Shown: positions 8,167 to 18,266 of the stretch, piece by piece
Position numbering within the stretch: the first letter of the stretch is position 1
How the letters are laid out: the number at the start of each line of letters is the position of its first letter
Source of the DNA: Oppiella nova
Lineage: Eukaryota; Arthropoda; Arachnida; Sarcoptiformes; Oppiidae
Direction of reading: 5' to 3'
Assembly: GCA_905397405.1 (NCBI GenBank)
Contig: CAJPVJ010000426.1
Span: forward strand, 2,399 to 25,582
Length of the DNA: 23,184 nucleotides
Notes under the pieces: model-generated
The model's database searches: none
Seen by the model: the letters and a program-made list of their open reading frames with translations, nothing else
What the model was told of the DNA's origin: nothing
Position numbers and translations under genes: made by a program

Positions 8167-8172
8167 AATAAA
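8167..8172 (+). terminator. Poly(A) signal AATAAA
   Basis: It lies 21 nt past the proposed stop at 8146 and is followed at once by GTTGTG, resembling the GU-rich downstream element. It supports a plus-strand transcript end here. Isolated AATAAA is common in such AT-rich DNA. Confidence 0.4.
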
Positions 8173-8819
8173 GTTGTGCCAAAACTTAGTTATCTAACAG
8201 TGCTGTTTAGGCCAACCATTTCAACGCTTTCTACGTTTTTGGTCAAAGTTTTATCCATTTTTACACAATAAACACATTTCTCACTCAATACAAATATCTT
8301 ATATAGTTTATCGACATTTGTATTGATCTAAATAATTAATAAGATATATATTTCTGTTTGAATTTCTATAATTAATTATTTGGCAAAACAAATGTTTTTT
8401 ATCGTAACAAACCTCTGAACAAAGTCTTAGAAATTTATTATAAGATTCTATTGTAATTATATTTACTATACATTGACATAATATTTATGGTTTTTGCTGT
8501 TTTATAGCGTTTATGGCATGTTACTTATCGTACATAACCAACTATTTAGTGATTAATTATGCTCACGACGTGTTGTAAATATCCATTCGTTTGCTTACAA
8601 TGAATTCAAGGATTAATTGTTTTTATGGCTTCAGACAAGAAATAGATTCCGTATTTTCATCCCTTTTTGTGCGGAATCGCAAACATATAGAAATATACAA
8701 TAAAATAGTGATATTAAAGGCCATTCATTATCTCTCGATTTAGCCGTACAGTTGAGACCAAATTAGTCCTATAATAATAAAGGGTAGGGAGGGTTGGGAC
8801 CAATTTGTTTGCATTGCAG
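8173..8819. other. AT-rich stretch without a supported gene
   Basis: No convincing frame, repeat or RNA gene. GC content rises toward the end, before the acceptor-like site at 8819. Confidence 0.5.
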
Positions 8820-8889
8820 TTAAGAGCTCTCAATATCCTGTGCTCTTCATTCAAGTCTGCGCTCATTGTGTGTGATATTCAGTCATTCG
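8820..8889 (+). CDS. Weak candidate internal exon
   Basis: A good acceptor (TTTGCATTGCAG) opens 23 codons, LRALNILCSSFKS then ALIVCDIQSF, up to a GTTAGT donor-like site. The frame would stop two codons later if it were not spliced. The peptide is rather hydrophobic. No neighbouring exon with a matching phase was established. Confidence 0.18.
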
Positions 8890-8912
8890 GTTAGTATTTA
8901 TTGGCAAAGGGA

Positions 8913-8957
8913 GAGGACATGGAGGACAGGGAGGACAGGGAGGACATGGAGGACAAG
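8913..8957 (+). repeat. 9-bp minisatellite, five units
   Basis: Five units of the GAGGACAGG/GAGGACATG type with single-base variants. Units of 9 bp keep any reading frame. On the minus strand one frame would give a Cys-Pro-rich repeat, but no flanking exon supports this. Confidence 0.95.
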
Positions 8958-9212
8958 GGCTTTAATTTTTGGTAATTCACTCTTCACTCCAATCGTCACT
9001 AATATATTGAGCCCTAAAGTGAGTCCGCATTTCACTCCTCATTGCAATCCATACACGGATTGAATTCAAAGAAATTTGTATAAAACTAAATGAATTGAAA
9101 AAAGTTTTTTTTTTGAGAAACAATTTTTCAAAATAAATTTGATTTTTCTCTAAAGTATAGTATGGTTTGAAACACAATTTCATTTAATAATCATATTTGT
9201 TATTATATTGAG

Positions 9213-9289
9213 AGTGTATTCACTGCCTAACCATAGCGTACACATTAGAGCAGCCACGTGAACTTACGGTCGGGGACCAGATGACAAGG
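9213..9289 (+). CDS. Weak candidate exon with a consensus donor
   Basis: Twenty-five codons (CIHCLTIAYTLEQPREL, then TVGDQMTR) end at a perfect GTAAGT donor at 9290. The proposed acceptor (ATATTGAG) is poor. A second GTAAGT exists on the minus strand at 9267-9262, showing how easily such motifs arise here. Confidence 0.18.
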
Positions 9290-9319
9290 GTAAGTTGTAG
9301 TAATGATAAATAAGGGCAT

Positions 9320-9322
<3 letters not shown>

Positions 9323-9353
<31 letters not shown>
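9323..9353 (+). repeat. (GA)n microsatellite
   Basis: A 31-bp GA run. Confidence 0.97.
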
Positions 9354-9355
<2 letters not shown>

Positions 9356-9379
9356 GTGTTGCTTAACATAAGTCTAACA

Positions 9380-9685
9380 CTAATTAATTATATGTCGACT
9401 CATATATGAAATACAATACGAATGCAACAAAAATGTGGAGAAATAACAGATTATGGGGTAAATGAGAGATAGTATAGTATAGTAGTGGGTGAGAGGGCTG
9501 ACTGACTGGACTGGTAGTGAATGTTTGTCCAGTTCGTCATCAAAGACCTCAACCATACTCTACAACACAAACACTCTATTTCTTTGAATCATTTTTTCGC
9601 TCAAATGGCTCTGATTTTTGAGGGCTTTTACTGTTTGAGTGATACTTTGAGATGATATTGAAATGTAGATCATATGACTCACACT
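9380..9685 (-). other. Minus-strand protein-like frame with one in-frame stop
   Basis: After a TC tract (complement of 9698-9736) and GTATTTGTTGAG, the minus strand is open for 41 codons (for example SQSITQTVKALKNQSHLSEK). A single TAG follows at 9562-9560, and then the same frame continues from an ATG at 9556 for 58 codons (MVEVFDDELDKHSLPVQSVS, PLTHYYTILSLIYPI and on) to TAG at 9380. Possible readings are a 58-residue ORF, an exon starting after TTGTGTTGTAG, or chance. The first half of the second segment is the most coding-like. No family is recognised. Confidence 0.22.
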
Positions 9686-9694
9686 CTCAACAAA

Positions 9695-9697
<3 letters not shown>

Positions 9698-9736
<39 letters not shown>
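9698..9736 (+). repeat. (GA)n microsatellite
   Basis: A 39-bp GA run. Confidence 0.97.
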
Positions 9737-9739
<3 letters not shown>

Positions 9740-10313
9740 ATAAATTTTTATTTAATTTGTGGCAATAATATATTTATTCGCCCACATAATAAATATTTAG
9801 CACTTTTAAAATTACAAAATTGTTATTACTTTGAGTATAAATAATTATGAAGTAAGTTAACGTTGGTGTAGAAATATAAATTATATGACATAACAAAATG
9901 TGCAGTATAAGTTCAATTCTGCTTTTTGAATATTTAAATGTCAAATATTTTTATTACATTTTACTTCATAAAAATTAAATACAAACAAAAAGAATAATTA
10001 TTAATATTAATGGAAAACATCTTATTTTTCTATAAAGTTTGCATAAAATTCAGATACATTTGAGGATAAAAACAAATATAATTTTGATGTCTTTTCTAGA
10101 AATCTTAATATAGTTTTATAGCTTTTATAGTTTTTTGGTTATAATGAAAATTTTTATTTTACATTTATTTCTATATGTATTTGCAGTGAATGGTAATCTC
10201 ATCAGACGTTTTGTCATTTATTTCATGTCTTTCTAATGCTCTCATCTTTTATATGAAAATCTCAAAAGTAATTTAACTGAAATCAACTCAAATTTTTCAT
10301 TAAGTAATGTATT
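9737..10313. other. AT-rich stretch without a supported gene
   Basis: A good acceptor-like TGTATTTGCAG ends at 10186, but only 15 codons follow before a stop. Nothing else is seen. Confidence 0.5.
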
Positions 10314-10409
10314 TCTCTCCAACACTCAGTCAGACCTTTCGCATTCAAAAACATAGTTTAATATTTGACTGCATTTTTGATGCCATAATATATAAACGCA
10401 AAAATCGAT

Positions 10410-10413
<4 letters not shown>
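10314..10413 (+). repeat. 100-bp dispersed repeat, plus-oriented copy
   Basis: Matches the reverse complement of 16563-16662 with one mismatch in 100 bases. It contains an acceptor-like CCAACACTCAG followed by an open frame, QTFRIQKHSLIF then CIFDAIIYKRKNRF. The mismatch changes Asp here to Glu in the other copy. It runs directly into a TC tract at its end. It may be a duplicated exon or simply a short dispersed repeat. Confidence 0.93.

Positions 10414-10446
<33 letters not shown>
10414..10446 (+). repeat. (TC)n microsatellite
   Basis: A TC run that begins exactly where the 100-bp repeat ends. Confidence 0.96.
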
Positions 10447-10449
<3 letters not shown>

Positions 10450-11770
10450 CTCACTCTTGTGTTTCATTTCAATTTATTGTTTAAATTTTTTAGCTGTGAT
10501 TCAAATCTTTTGTTCATATTATTAGACAATCCATTAAACATTAAATAAAACATAAGATTTATTTTGTTTGATGGACTCAATTCAAATTAATCTTTTCTAT
10601 GAAATAACATTTTATGAAATTGAAAATATCTATTCCTAAAATTAATCAAATTGTTTGATGAAATTGATAATTAATATTTTTCATATATTAATTTAAATCA
10701 ATTCCATGCATTTGGTTGTTTTAATAAAATTTACATATACAGCAAATGGATATACAGCTTAGTTTAAATTCAAATATAAAATCTCTACAATTTATATTAA
10801 TATTATATATTTGATATCTTACATAATTAGATTTACTACATTTTCTGGGAATATATGACAAACACATGAATGCATTTTAAATAATATAAAAAGATAATTT
10901 AAATGCAAGTTGTAGTTATTAAACTAATTATAAATAGATAAATAACATTATTTACTAAAACATAATATTTACAAGCTGTAAATATTTATCATAAGTCAAG
11001 TATAAAATTATTAATGATATAAAATTGTATTATAAAGTGACCTGACAAGTTTTTATTAATTTTATGCATTATTTTGTATAACCATCATCCCCCGAAATGT
11101 AGCTTTCTTACATTACCGTACTGTACTGTAAATCACTGACAAATCTTATTAATTAAATTGAAATATTTCACAACAAGTATCATTGAAATTTCAAACTAAA
11201 AATTCTTGTCATATATTAAATATTTTTACTCCAAACTATATAAACTGTAATATATCAAAAAATATTCAAAATCTCTCTGGGAAAATCTTTAATATATTAA
11301 AAATCTTTGTTATTTTGTTGTGTTTGAACTAAAAGTTTTTAATATATGATATCACGTCTACCAATATCTGTATGGCTCACAAAGGGTCTCGTATTGAACA
11401 TAACTGATGGCATACATAATAAGCCGGTATTTCATATATTGAGAAATGTATTTTTTACAAACACGAGAGCCCTTATAAGCAAATATATTGCACTTCAAAA
11501 AATATATTTTCAGCACAAAAGTTAGCAAAACTTTGCATTTATTTCGACATCTCTTTTGATAGGCTCTCTGTTAGCTCATTGAATGTACTGCCGGTGCCCT
11601 TAACTCCCGGATCAATATGTTTGCAAAATTTTGTGTTTATTCACAAATATACAGTTTATTTCAAATAATAGACTCCATGAGATAAATCCTTTATTAACAT
11701 ATCTATATTCAAGTGCACTCACTATTTGTATGAATAGTGAAAAATATTGTATAAAAGCTTAAATTGTATG
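10447..11770. other. AT-rich gene-free stretch
   Basis: Mostly very AT-rich. A slightly GC-richer patch at 11360-11440 has short minus-strand frames (25 codons or fewer) without splice support. 11110-11135 is rich in GTACTGTACTG-type sequence, resembling 14500-14530. Confidence 0.5.
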
Positions 11771-11811
<41 letters not shown>

Positions 11812-11812
11812 T
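11771..11812 (+). repeat. (TC)n microsatellite, interrupted
   Basis: A TC run with one CC slip at 11783-11784. Confidence 0.96.
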
Positions 11813-11827
11813 CAATTTATCAGTTAC

Positions 11828-11967
11828 TCTCTCATCATAGACACTGTTATCCAGTGTTTGAGTCACAATTGAGTCAATTTTTGTGTTGTTATTAAAAGAA
11901 AATATTTTGTGTGAACTATATTTTCTGGGGTTACTATTGGTGTCACAAAATAGGAAACAAAAATTGC
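11828..11967 (-). CDS. Candidate internal exon, minus strand (unknown product)
   Basis: On the minus strand the strong acceptor CCTCTCATTTCAG opens two bases plus 46 codons (NFCFLFCDTNSNPRKYSSHK, then IDSIVTQTLDNSVYDER) ending at GTAACT. It lies inside a 108-codon open frame (11759-12085), but that frame's ends are Arg-Glu repeats from the two flanking TC tracts, so only the middle is informative. The segment is AT-rich, which weakens the call. No partner exon was identified. Confidence 0.25.
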
Positions 11968-12033
11968 CTGAAATGAGAGGAAGAGATGGGTGAAAGGGAA
12001 TAGTAGCTAATGTAATGGTTAGCAAAGCCCCTA

Positions 12034-12036
<3 letters not shown>

Positions 12037-12076
<40 letters not shown>
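12037..12076 (+). repeat. (TC)n microsatellite
   Basis: A 40-bp TC run. Confidence 0.97.
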
Positions 12077-12080
<4 letters not shown>

Positions 12081-12535
12081 GGCATTCATTGAATGAATTG
12101 ATGCAAAAATAACTGAAACGTTTTGCCAATGTATATACAATAAAATACTTTACAGAATATCGCAGAAAGTATTACACAATAAATAAAACTTTTTGATCAA
12201 ACGTCTAGTTTCGCAACACTAGACAACAATAAACGAAAAAAAAGTTTCAATAATTTTGCCGATTTTCAGATGGATTTTTGGTGCTTTAAATTTAAGTCAA
12301 ATTTCAATCTCTATTTTCATTTTGTTCATACTTTAGACACAATTTTTTCGCTGCCAACCAAATCTTATAAAAGTTAAATGAAGTGCAGATAGAAATAGAC
12401 GAGAATTTTGGTTGTAATATATCTAATGGATCATCAATTTGGGCGCACATTCAGGCCCACCATTGTAGATGTCTGTCCTTATAAATAATTCACTGCCATT
12501 CAAATTGTCTGTTTTGCTCTCTCTTTCTATCATTT

Positions 12536-12537
<2 letters not shown>
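12077..12537. other. Stretch without a gene; small hairpin
   Basis: Includes a perfect 7-bp stem, GTCTAGT (12203-12209) with ACTAGAC (12218-12224), around an 8-base loop. No gene seen. Confidence 0.5.

Positions 12538-12577
<40 letters not shown>
12538..12577 (+). repeat. (TC)n microsatellite
   Basis: A TC run followed by further pyrimidine-rich sequence ending CCATCCATTCAG. It looks like an acceptor, but a stop follows within three codons in the ATG frame. Confidence 0.96.
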
Positions 12578-12578
<1 letters not shown>

Positions 12579-15224
12579 ACACTCTCCCTCTCGACCATCC
12601 ATTCAGATGTTAATATGAATTTGAGATTTATTTTTGGAAAAACTTTCTGACATTTTCTAAACTTTCAATTCAATCAAATAATAAGTGCCTTTCCCTCGCA
12701 ACTGATCCCTCGGCCCTCACTTTAAGGAAATCAATACACATATCAATTGCAACCACTATTTCACTGGCATTTGATGACATCAAACAGATATTAATATTAA
12801 TGTAATTAATATATTATAAGACTTTTTGCTTTTATATTCAAAATTGTACTTTTCCTCCCTATCCTCCAGACATACACTCAATCTCTCTATAATTCATGTA
12901 ATTTATTACATTATAACAGAAAATTGTCTTCATTTGTGTAAAAAACATTTCTTGTATTTTTTATGTTAGAAATAAATTATACATTAATTAGATCAATGAA
13001 AGCCATAAAAATCAATTACTTTATTTCTAATTTAATAAATATTTTAACTCAATTTTCTACAAAACATTTATATCTTTCAGTAATTTTATTCATTATTTAT
13101 AAGGATTTAATGCCAATTCAGTCAATGTTTTCAATTTAAAGATTTAATACCATTTGAGTGACTTATAGCTAACACTCACAGCACTTGTGTATCGGTGTTG
13201 ATGTCAAATGTGTTTAAATATTATACAACTTAAGACTTCGCATGTAGTGACAAAAATTTGCAATTAAGACAAAAACGAGAATTACTTTCAGACTTTCAAT
13301 ACTCTGTGTGCCATTAGTATATTGAATACACATTCACTGTATTTACTATCCTTTACTTCAGGGCTTATGTCAACGTCTGAAAAAAAAGTTTCAAAAAGAG
13401 TGTGTTGTCTGACATTTAGACTGAAAAAACATCAAAAATTGATCAAAAAGTTTCCTTAAGCTAACAGTGCTTTTAGTGTTTGGCTCATAATTAGTTGTGG
13501 AGTCAACTAATGACTATTTTTAGTAGAGATTAAGAATTAAAGTTAATCTAATTGTAACGACTTTTTTGTTGTCAAATGTTGGGAAACATATTTTGCTAAT
13601 TAAATTTAATTTAATCTTATGTTTAAGTAAATAGTGCCTATTTTGTAAACTATCTTATTGTGGAATATATACTTAAGTTTATATTTTATCCTGATAACAT
13701 CTTAATATTTATTTAATTACTATTTAAAATTTATTTTGTATTTACATTTAAATACAAAGTAAATATAATTTCTAGTAAATAATTGTATTAATATAAAATT
13801 ATACATTAATTCTTATATAAGATGTGAACAGAATATAATGAGAAACCATAGGATTCTGTATAATATAATAGACTTCTAATAAAATTGAATACACTTTAGA
13901 GATGATTAACTCAATCGTATCTCAAATTAGATAAATGTCTGATCACTTGAATGACTTTCAAGTGGATGAATCAAATTTAATTTTAAAGATCATTGAACTC
14001 ATCCATGACTTCAAATTGAATTTGTGATCATAAAGTCATTTATTACGCCATTAATTCGGACTTTTTGAAAATATATTAGACTTATTATTGTCTACAAAAC
14101 ATAATCCTTAAATAACATAAAACCATAGACATACTGTAGTAGTTGTATTATTATAAATTAAAATATTAAAAATAATGTTTAATAATAATCATTAGAGCTA
14201 TATTCTTAATAAACAATATTTCAAGAATATAATAATTATTATATGAGACTTATATTATTAAATAATGCTAATTTAATAAACATATATTAAGAAATTAATG
14301 TAACATAGAATAAATTTCAATTTATTTGTAGATTATGCAAATCATTTTTCAACTAAAATTTAAAATATTTATTTATGGATTTGTTTATCCACATAAACAA
14401 TAACTTTTTAAACTTTAAATATAAGGTTTTGTCACGAAATGTGTATACAATTGAAGTTCACATAAAATAGGTGCACTATTATTGTTAATTGAGTTACAGT
14501 ATGTACAGTACGTACTGGTATTACAGTACTGATGTACTATGTTATTAAAAATAATATTTTTATAGTATTTTACGAATTTATTAAATAATTAATAGATTTA
14601 TAAAATTTAAGAACATTTCTATTGTAAAATAAAATCTGAAATTTTTATTTATTGTATGAATGTTTTGAAATGGCATTCAATTTCAAATGAAAAATATCCA
14701 AATGTTATGCATATTATTCACTGTCCAAAACAATTGTGTTTAGACATCGGGTTTGGACTAAAAATAGTTTTATAATAAATTATATGCAAAATATACATAT
14801 GGTATCTGCAAAATCATATTTTAAATTACATTTCAATCATTTCAATCTGAATAGACTTTTAAGACAGATATCCATCAAAAGTATTCTTTAAAATAAAGAT
14901 TTTTTTATTGCAAAATAAATTTAAATTTACTGAACATTTTTTATTTAAAATTTTGCTTATTTTTGCCGAAAATAAACTTTATTTTGTATCTGATATTCAC
15001 TACTCATTAACTGTACTTTTTAGCCAAATATTGACAGAATATGTGTTGCCATCAAAGGCTCGCATATAATACTCTATGGATTGCTATAAAAATCGATAGT
15101 TTTCTGTTTGACTCTCCGACTGATCCACTGATGCACTACTGATGCCAAACAACAGCATTAATACAAACCTATTGTCTATTGTCTAACTTTTGTCCTCCTA
15201 TTGCCTGTCATTCTCTTATTGCCA
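12578..15224. other. Long AT-rich gene-free stretch
   Basis: No coding island, RNA gene or repeat copy found. 14495-14530 has overlapping imperfect palindromes built on GTACAGTAC/CAGTACTG. GC content rises from about 15100 toward the gene model at 15226. Confidence 0.55.
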
Positions 15225-15225
15225 G

Positions 15226-15590
15226 TCCTGTTGTACAGACCGATAGCCAGGGGGTAGACATCAATAAAACACATTCTAAACTAATTAAATTTTGAATGGT
15301 CCTGGCTTACGCACATGTCTATGGGAAGGACACTTATATGTTATGCTTTCGGAGCAATCGGTTGCCAGATATCGATTGTGTGGACTGTATTGACGCCGAA
15401 AGCCTGGCCCCTCACGAGTCTTATCATTTGATTGCATACTTCGAGATAAATAATAAGAAAGTAAAGACTTAAGTAGTATTAGAAGTTCACGTCTTGAGGT
15501 TTTTTTTGCACATATATTAAGTCAAACGAATGGAAACTTATATTAAACGGTGAGACAGAAAAGCGACTGAAAAAAGTTGTGAAACAATGA
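15226..15590 (+). CDS. 3-prime gene end, two exons, with one upstream in-frame TGA (unknown product)
   Basis: A long pyrimidine tract ending CTCTTATTGCCAG precedes a frame reading PVVQTDSQGVDINKTHSKLI, then TGA at 15293, then at once an ATG (15296). From there it reads MVLAYAHVYGKDTYMLCFRS, NRLPDIDCVDCIDAESLAPH, ESYHLIAYFEINNKK, and GTAAAG at 15461. A 61-nt intron ending TATATTAAG joins it in phase 0 to exon 2 (15522-15587), SNEWKLILNGETEKRL then KKVVKQ, and TGA. AATAAA follows at 15657. The GC-rich core (about 15300-15430) stands out from its surroundings. The simplest reading is a 77-residue protein from the ATG, with the upstream frame being 5-prime UTR. Other options are a decayed internal exon or a recoded TGA. 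No family is recognised. Confidence 0.42.
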
Positions 15591-15656
15591 GTTCTGGTTT
15601 CATGAAAGACATCGGATTTAAACAGCAATTTCTGATAAACTTTTGTTTTTTCGTTA

Positions 15657-15662
15657 AATAAA
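15657..15662 (+). terminator. Poly(A) signal AATAAA
   Basis: It lies 67 nt past the stop of the gene model ending at 15590 and is followed by a GTTATTT ... GTTTTGTG stretch. Confidence 0.4.
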
Positions 15663-15722
15663 AGTTATTTACCGGAAGTTTTGTGAACAATATTCTAGGG
15701 ATTAGTTGAAAGTGTTTAGAGA

Positions 15723-15725
<3 letters not shown>

Positions 15726-15814
<89 letters not shown>

Positions 15815-15815
15815 N

Positions 15816-15880
<65 letters not shown>
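15726..15880 (+). repeat. Long (GA)n microsatellite with an ambiguous base
   Basis: About 155 bp of GA with single A-rich interruptions and an N at 15815. It is by far the longest tract here. The N suggests an unresolved base or gap, so its true length is uncertain. Three open frames of Arg-Glu or Ser-Leu repeats across it are artefacts of the tract. Confidence 0.97.
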
Positions 15881-15883
<3 letters not shown>

Positions 15884-16433
15884 GTGTTTTGGGAAATGAA
15901 AGTATGTTTTGAAATGAATCACTGCACCAGTAGTTAGATACGAGTGCCAACTGACAAATGTTTCGACTAATGAACTACAATATCGATAAAATTAATTTAT
16001 TTTAAAAGCCATTACTATTTGAGATGAAAAGTTTGCACTTATCTTATGGTTGACTGCTATTTACACAAACGCCAAGTGTTTAAACAATAATTGTATTTAA
16101 AAGCATTTTATCTAATATTAAATTAAATTTTGTTTGCATTACTTCATACTATAAGTAATAATAGAAAATTAAAAATTGTCCAAATTTGCTCAAAAATTAT
16201 AATTTAATATTACGAGTAAAATATTGATTAACATATCCTGTCGCTTATTAGATTGTATTTAAAATAAATAATGCAAACAAACGGCAAAATACTTTTAATA
16301 TTTAATTTGCAATTTAATATTCAATATATTTTGACAGAAAACAGATGAGAAAAGTTGTATTGAATTGCAGTCACAAACAAAAAAGAGAGAAAACTAATTA
16401 AATTAGAGTTTTGAGCAAAAAATGTGTGAACAC
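15881..16433. other. AT-rich stretch without a gene
   Basis: Nothing recognisable beyond AT-rich DNA. Confidence 0.5.
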
Positions 16434-16470
16434 GAGAGAGAGAGAGAGAGCGAGAGAGAGAGAGAGAGAG
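16434..16470 (+). repeat. (GA)n microsatellite
   Basis: A GA run with one C interruption at 16451. Confidence 0.96.
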
Positions 16471-16562
16471 CACTATGGATAGCATAAAAATGTCAAGTAT
16501 TTTGTGAATGAATTTAAGTTTATTCTATCATTTCAAACATGTATTGCAAATCAAATTCAAAT

Positions 16563-16662
16563 TGAAATCGATTTTTGCGTTTATATATTATGGCATCAAA
16601 AATGCATTCAAATATTAAACTATGTTTTTGAATGCGAAAGGTCTGACTGAGTGTTGGAGAGA
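16563..16662 (-). repeat. 100-bp dispersed repeat, minus-oriented copy
   Basis: Reverse complement of 10314-10413 with one mismatch. On the minus strand a 61-codon ATG frame (16520-16705) covers it: MSTFSTIERVGRSLISPTL, then QTFRIQKHSLIFECIF, and on to MFEMIE. Its plus-strand right part (16634-16662) is also the start of the 614-bp tandem duplication, so a third partial copy exists at 17248-17276. Confidence 0.93.
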
Positions 16663-17247
16663 TGAGAGACCGGCCGACCCTTTCAATAGTAGAAAAAGTG
16701 CTCAAAAATTGATTGATTAGATTTGTATTGAAATATTTGAGTGAATCATAGAAAATATTTCACTTTTCACTCGTCGGAAACGAGATTTTAATATGAAATG
16801 CAAACATACCATTCCCTTCAAAATGAAGTTTTATTGAGTTAACAATGAAAGTTTTGTGTCATTATATTAATATATTCAATTCAAAAGGATTTTAAAATAT
16901 TTTATATACTAATGAGTGTTTTCTAAATGCTTTATAATTATAATTACTGCACAAACTACACATAAACAACAAATGAACTTAATTTACGCAATTAAACAGT
17001 AATTGATAAAACATAAACTTTATCTACATAAAGCATTTAATTGTATGTTTGCAGTCCATAATCATATGTAAAATCTATTTTAGTTTCACAAAAATTTCAA
17101 TTATTTCTTACGCGAGAAGTCGTGATACAAGTCGGAGAGAAAATGTATTTAAAACTTTTTAATGAATAATAAATTTGGCGACAAATGTTACGCGAAAAAT
17201 GAATTGTGAGTACAGTTTAGCACTGTTTGCAGAAAAGATGAGATATA
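16634..17247 (+). repeat. 614-bp tandem duplication, unit 1
   Basis: Starts GCGAAAGGTCTGACTGAG and is followed directly by unit 2. The units differ by roughly 10-12 substitutions and two or three single-base indels, about 2 percent by eye. The content is AT-rich with no convincing gene of its own. Confidence 0.96.
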
Positions 17248-17858
17248 GCGAAAGGTCTGACTGAGTGTTGGAGAGATGAGAGACCGGCCGACCCTTTCAA
17301 TAGTAGAAAAAGTGCTCAAAAATTGATTGATTAGATTTGTATTGAAATATTTGAGTGAATCATAGAAAATATTTCACTTTTCACTCGTCGGAAACGAGAT
17401 TTTAATATGAAATGCAAACATACCATTCCCTTCAAAATGAAGTTTCATTGAGTTAACAATGAAAGTTTTGTGTCATTATAGTAATATATTCAATTCAAAA
17501 AGATTTTTAAATATTTTATATACTAATGAGTGTTTCTAAATGCTTTATAATTATAATTACTGCACAAACTACACATAAACAACAAATGAACTTAATTTAC
17601 GCAATTAAACAGTAATTGATAAAACATAAACTATATCTATATAAAGCATTTAATTGTATGTTTGCAGTCCATAATCATATGTAAAATCTATTTTCATTTC
17701 ACAAAAATTTCAATTATTTCTTACGCGAAAATCGTGATACAAGTCGGAGAGAAAATGTATTTAAAACTTTTTAATGAATAATAAATTTGGCGACAAATGT
17801 TACGCGAAAAATGAATTGTGAGTACAGTTTAGCACTGTTTGCAGAAAAGATGAGATAT
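17248..17858 (+). repeat. 614-bp tandem duplication, unit 2
   Basis: Second unit, about 611 bp. The junction with unit 1 shares only AGATAT, so microhomology at the breakpoint is at most a few bases. Confidence 0.96.
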
Positions 17859-18010
17859 TTCTCATAGAAATTTCATCTGAATTATGATTGTGTAAAATGT
17901 TTGGCAATTATACGAGAAGACACAGACTTTCCAAATGAGAAAGTTATGCCTCATTTATAATAGAGTACAGACATGATAGGGAAAGGGTGTCTCTCCTATC
18001 CGTATAACTC
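17859..18010. other. Unique spacer between two tandem duplications
   Basis: No gene or repeat recognised. Confidence 0.5.
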
Positions 18011-18266
18011 AAACGCTATGCTTATCATAATAATCAAGATTGATTAGACGCTCACAGAAATGTGTGTTTAGTTTTGTTTTACAGTTTCAACGCATCAGTC
18101 AAAGGGTGAGCACATGGAGTAGGGTATGGGATGTTAGGCATGAATACGACTTTCATTACAAATATCTCTCAAATATCACAACTCAAGCAGAATATCAGTT
18201 ATGATAAGACAGTGAATTGAAAAGAGGTTTATATAAAAATACTGTTTGCGCTCAAAATATCAAATA
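18011..18266 (+). repeat. 256-bp tandem duplication, unit 1
   Basis: Starts AAACGCTATGCTTATC. Almost identical to unit 2 except for the 18-bp minisatellite difference and one adjacent base, so the duplication is recent. Confidence 0.97.
18085..18204 (+). CDS. Candidate terminal exon, tandem copy 1 (unknown product)
   Basis: A very good acceptor (TTTTGTTTTACAG) opens 39 codons, FQRISQRVSTWSRVWDVRHE, YDFHYKYLSNITTQAEYQL, and TGA. An alternative is a 21-nt microexon ending AGG|GTGAGC. AATAAA is created at the duplication junction (18263-18268), about 60 nt past the stop. The frame is preserved in the second copy. No known domain. N-I-T is a possible glycosylation site. Confidence 0.28.
   Translation, partial: FQRISQRVSTWSRVWDVRHEYDFHYKYLSNITTQAEYQL

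Noticed and set aside
8913-8957. 9-bp repeats as a coding Cys-Pro or Trp-Arg repeat protein
   Set aside because: Only five units, with no start or splice context on either strand that keeps a frame through the flanks.
11759-12085. 108-codon minus-strand ORF taken as a whole protein
   Set aside because: Both ends are microsatellite-encoded Arg-Glu repeats. Only the middle segment, bounded by splice-like signals, was kept as a weak exon.
15293-15640. TGA at 15293 as a selenocysteine codon with an ATGA...AAAC...TGAT motif after the stop (15602-15637) as a SECIS element
   Set aside because: The core letters are present in order, but the two sides that should form the stem are not complementary. 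The residues around the TGA do not match any selenoprotein context I know.
15706-15950. Several open frames of pure Arg-Glu or Ser-Leu repeats
   Set aside because: They are direct translations of the GA/TC microsatellite on both strands and carry no independent evidence of coding.
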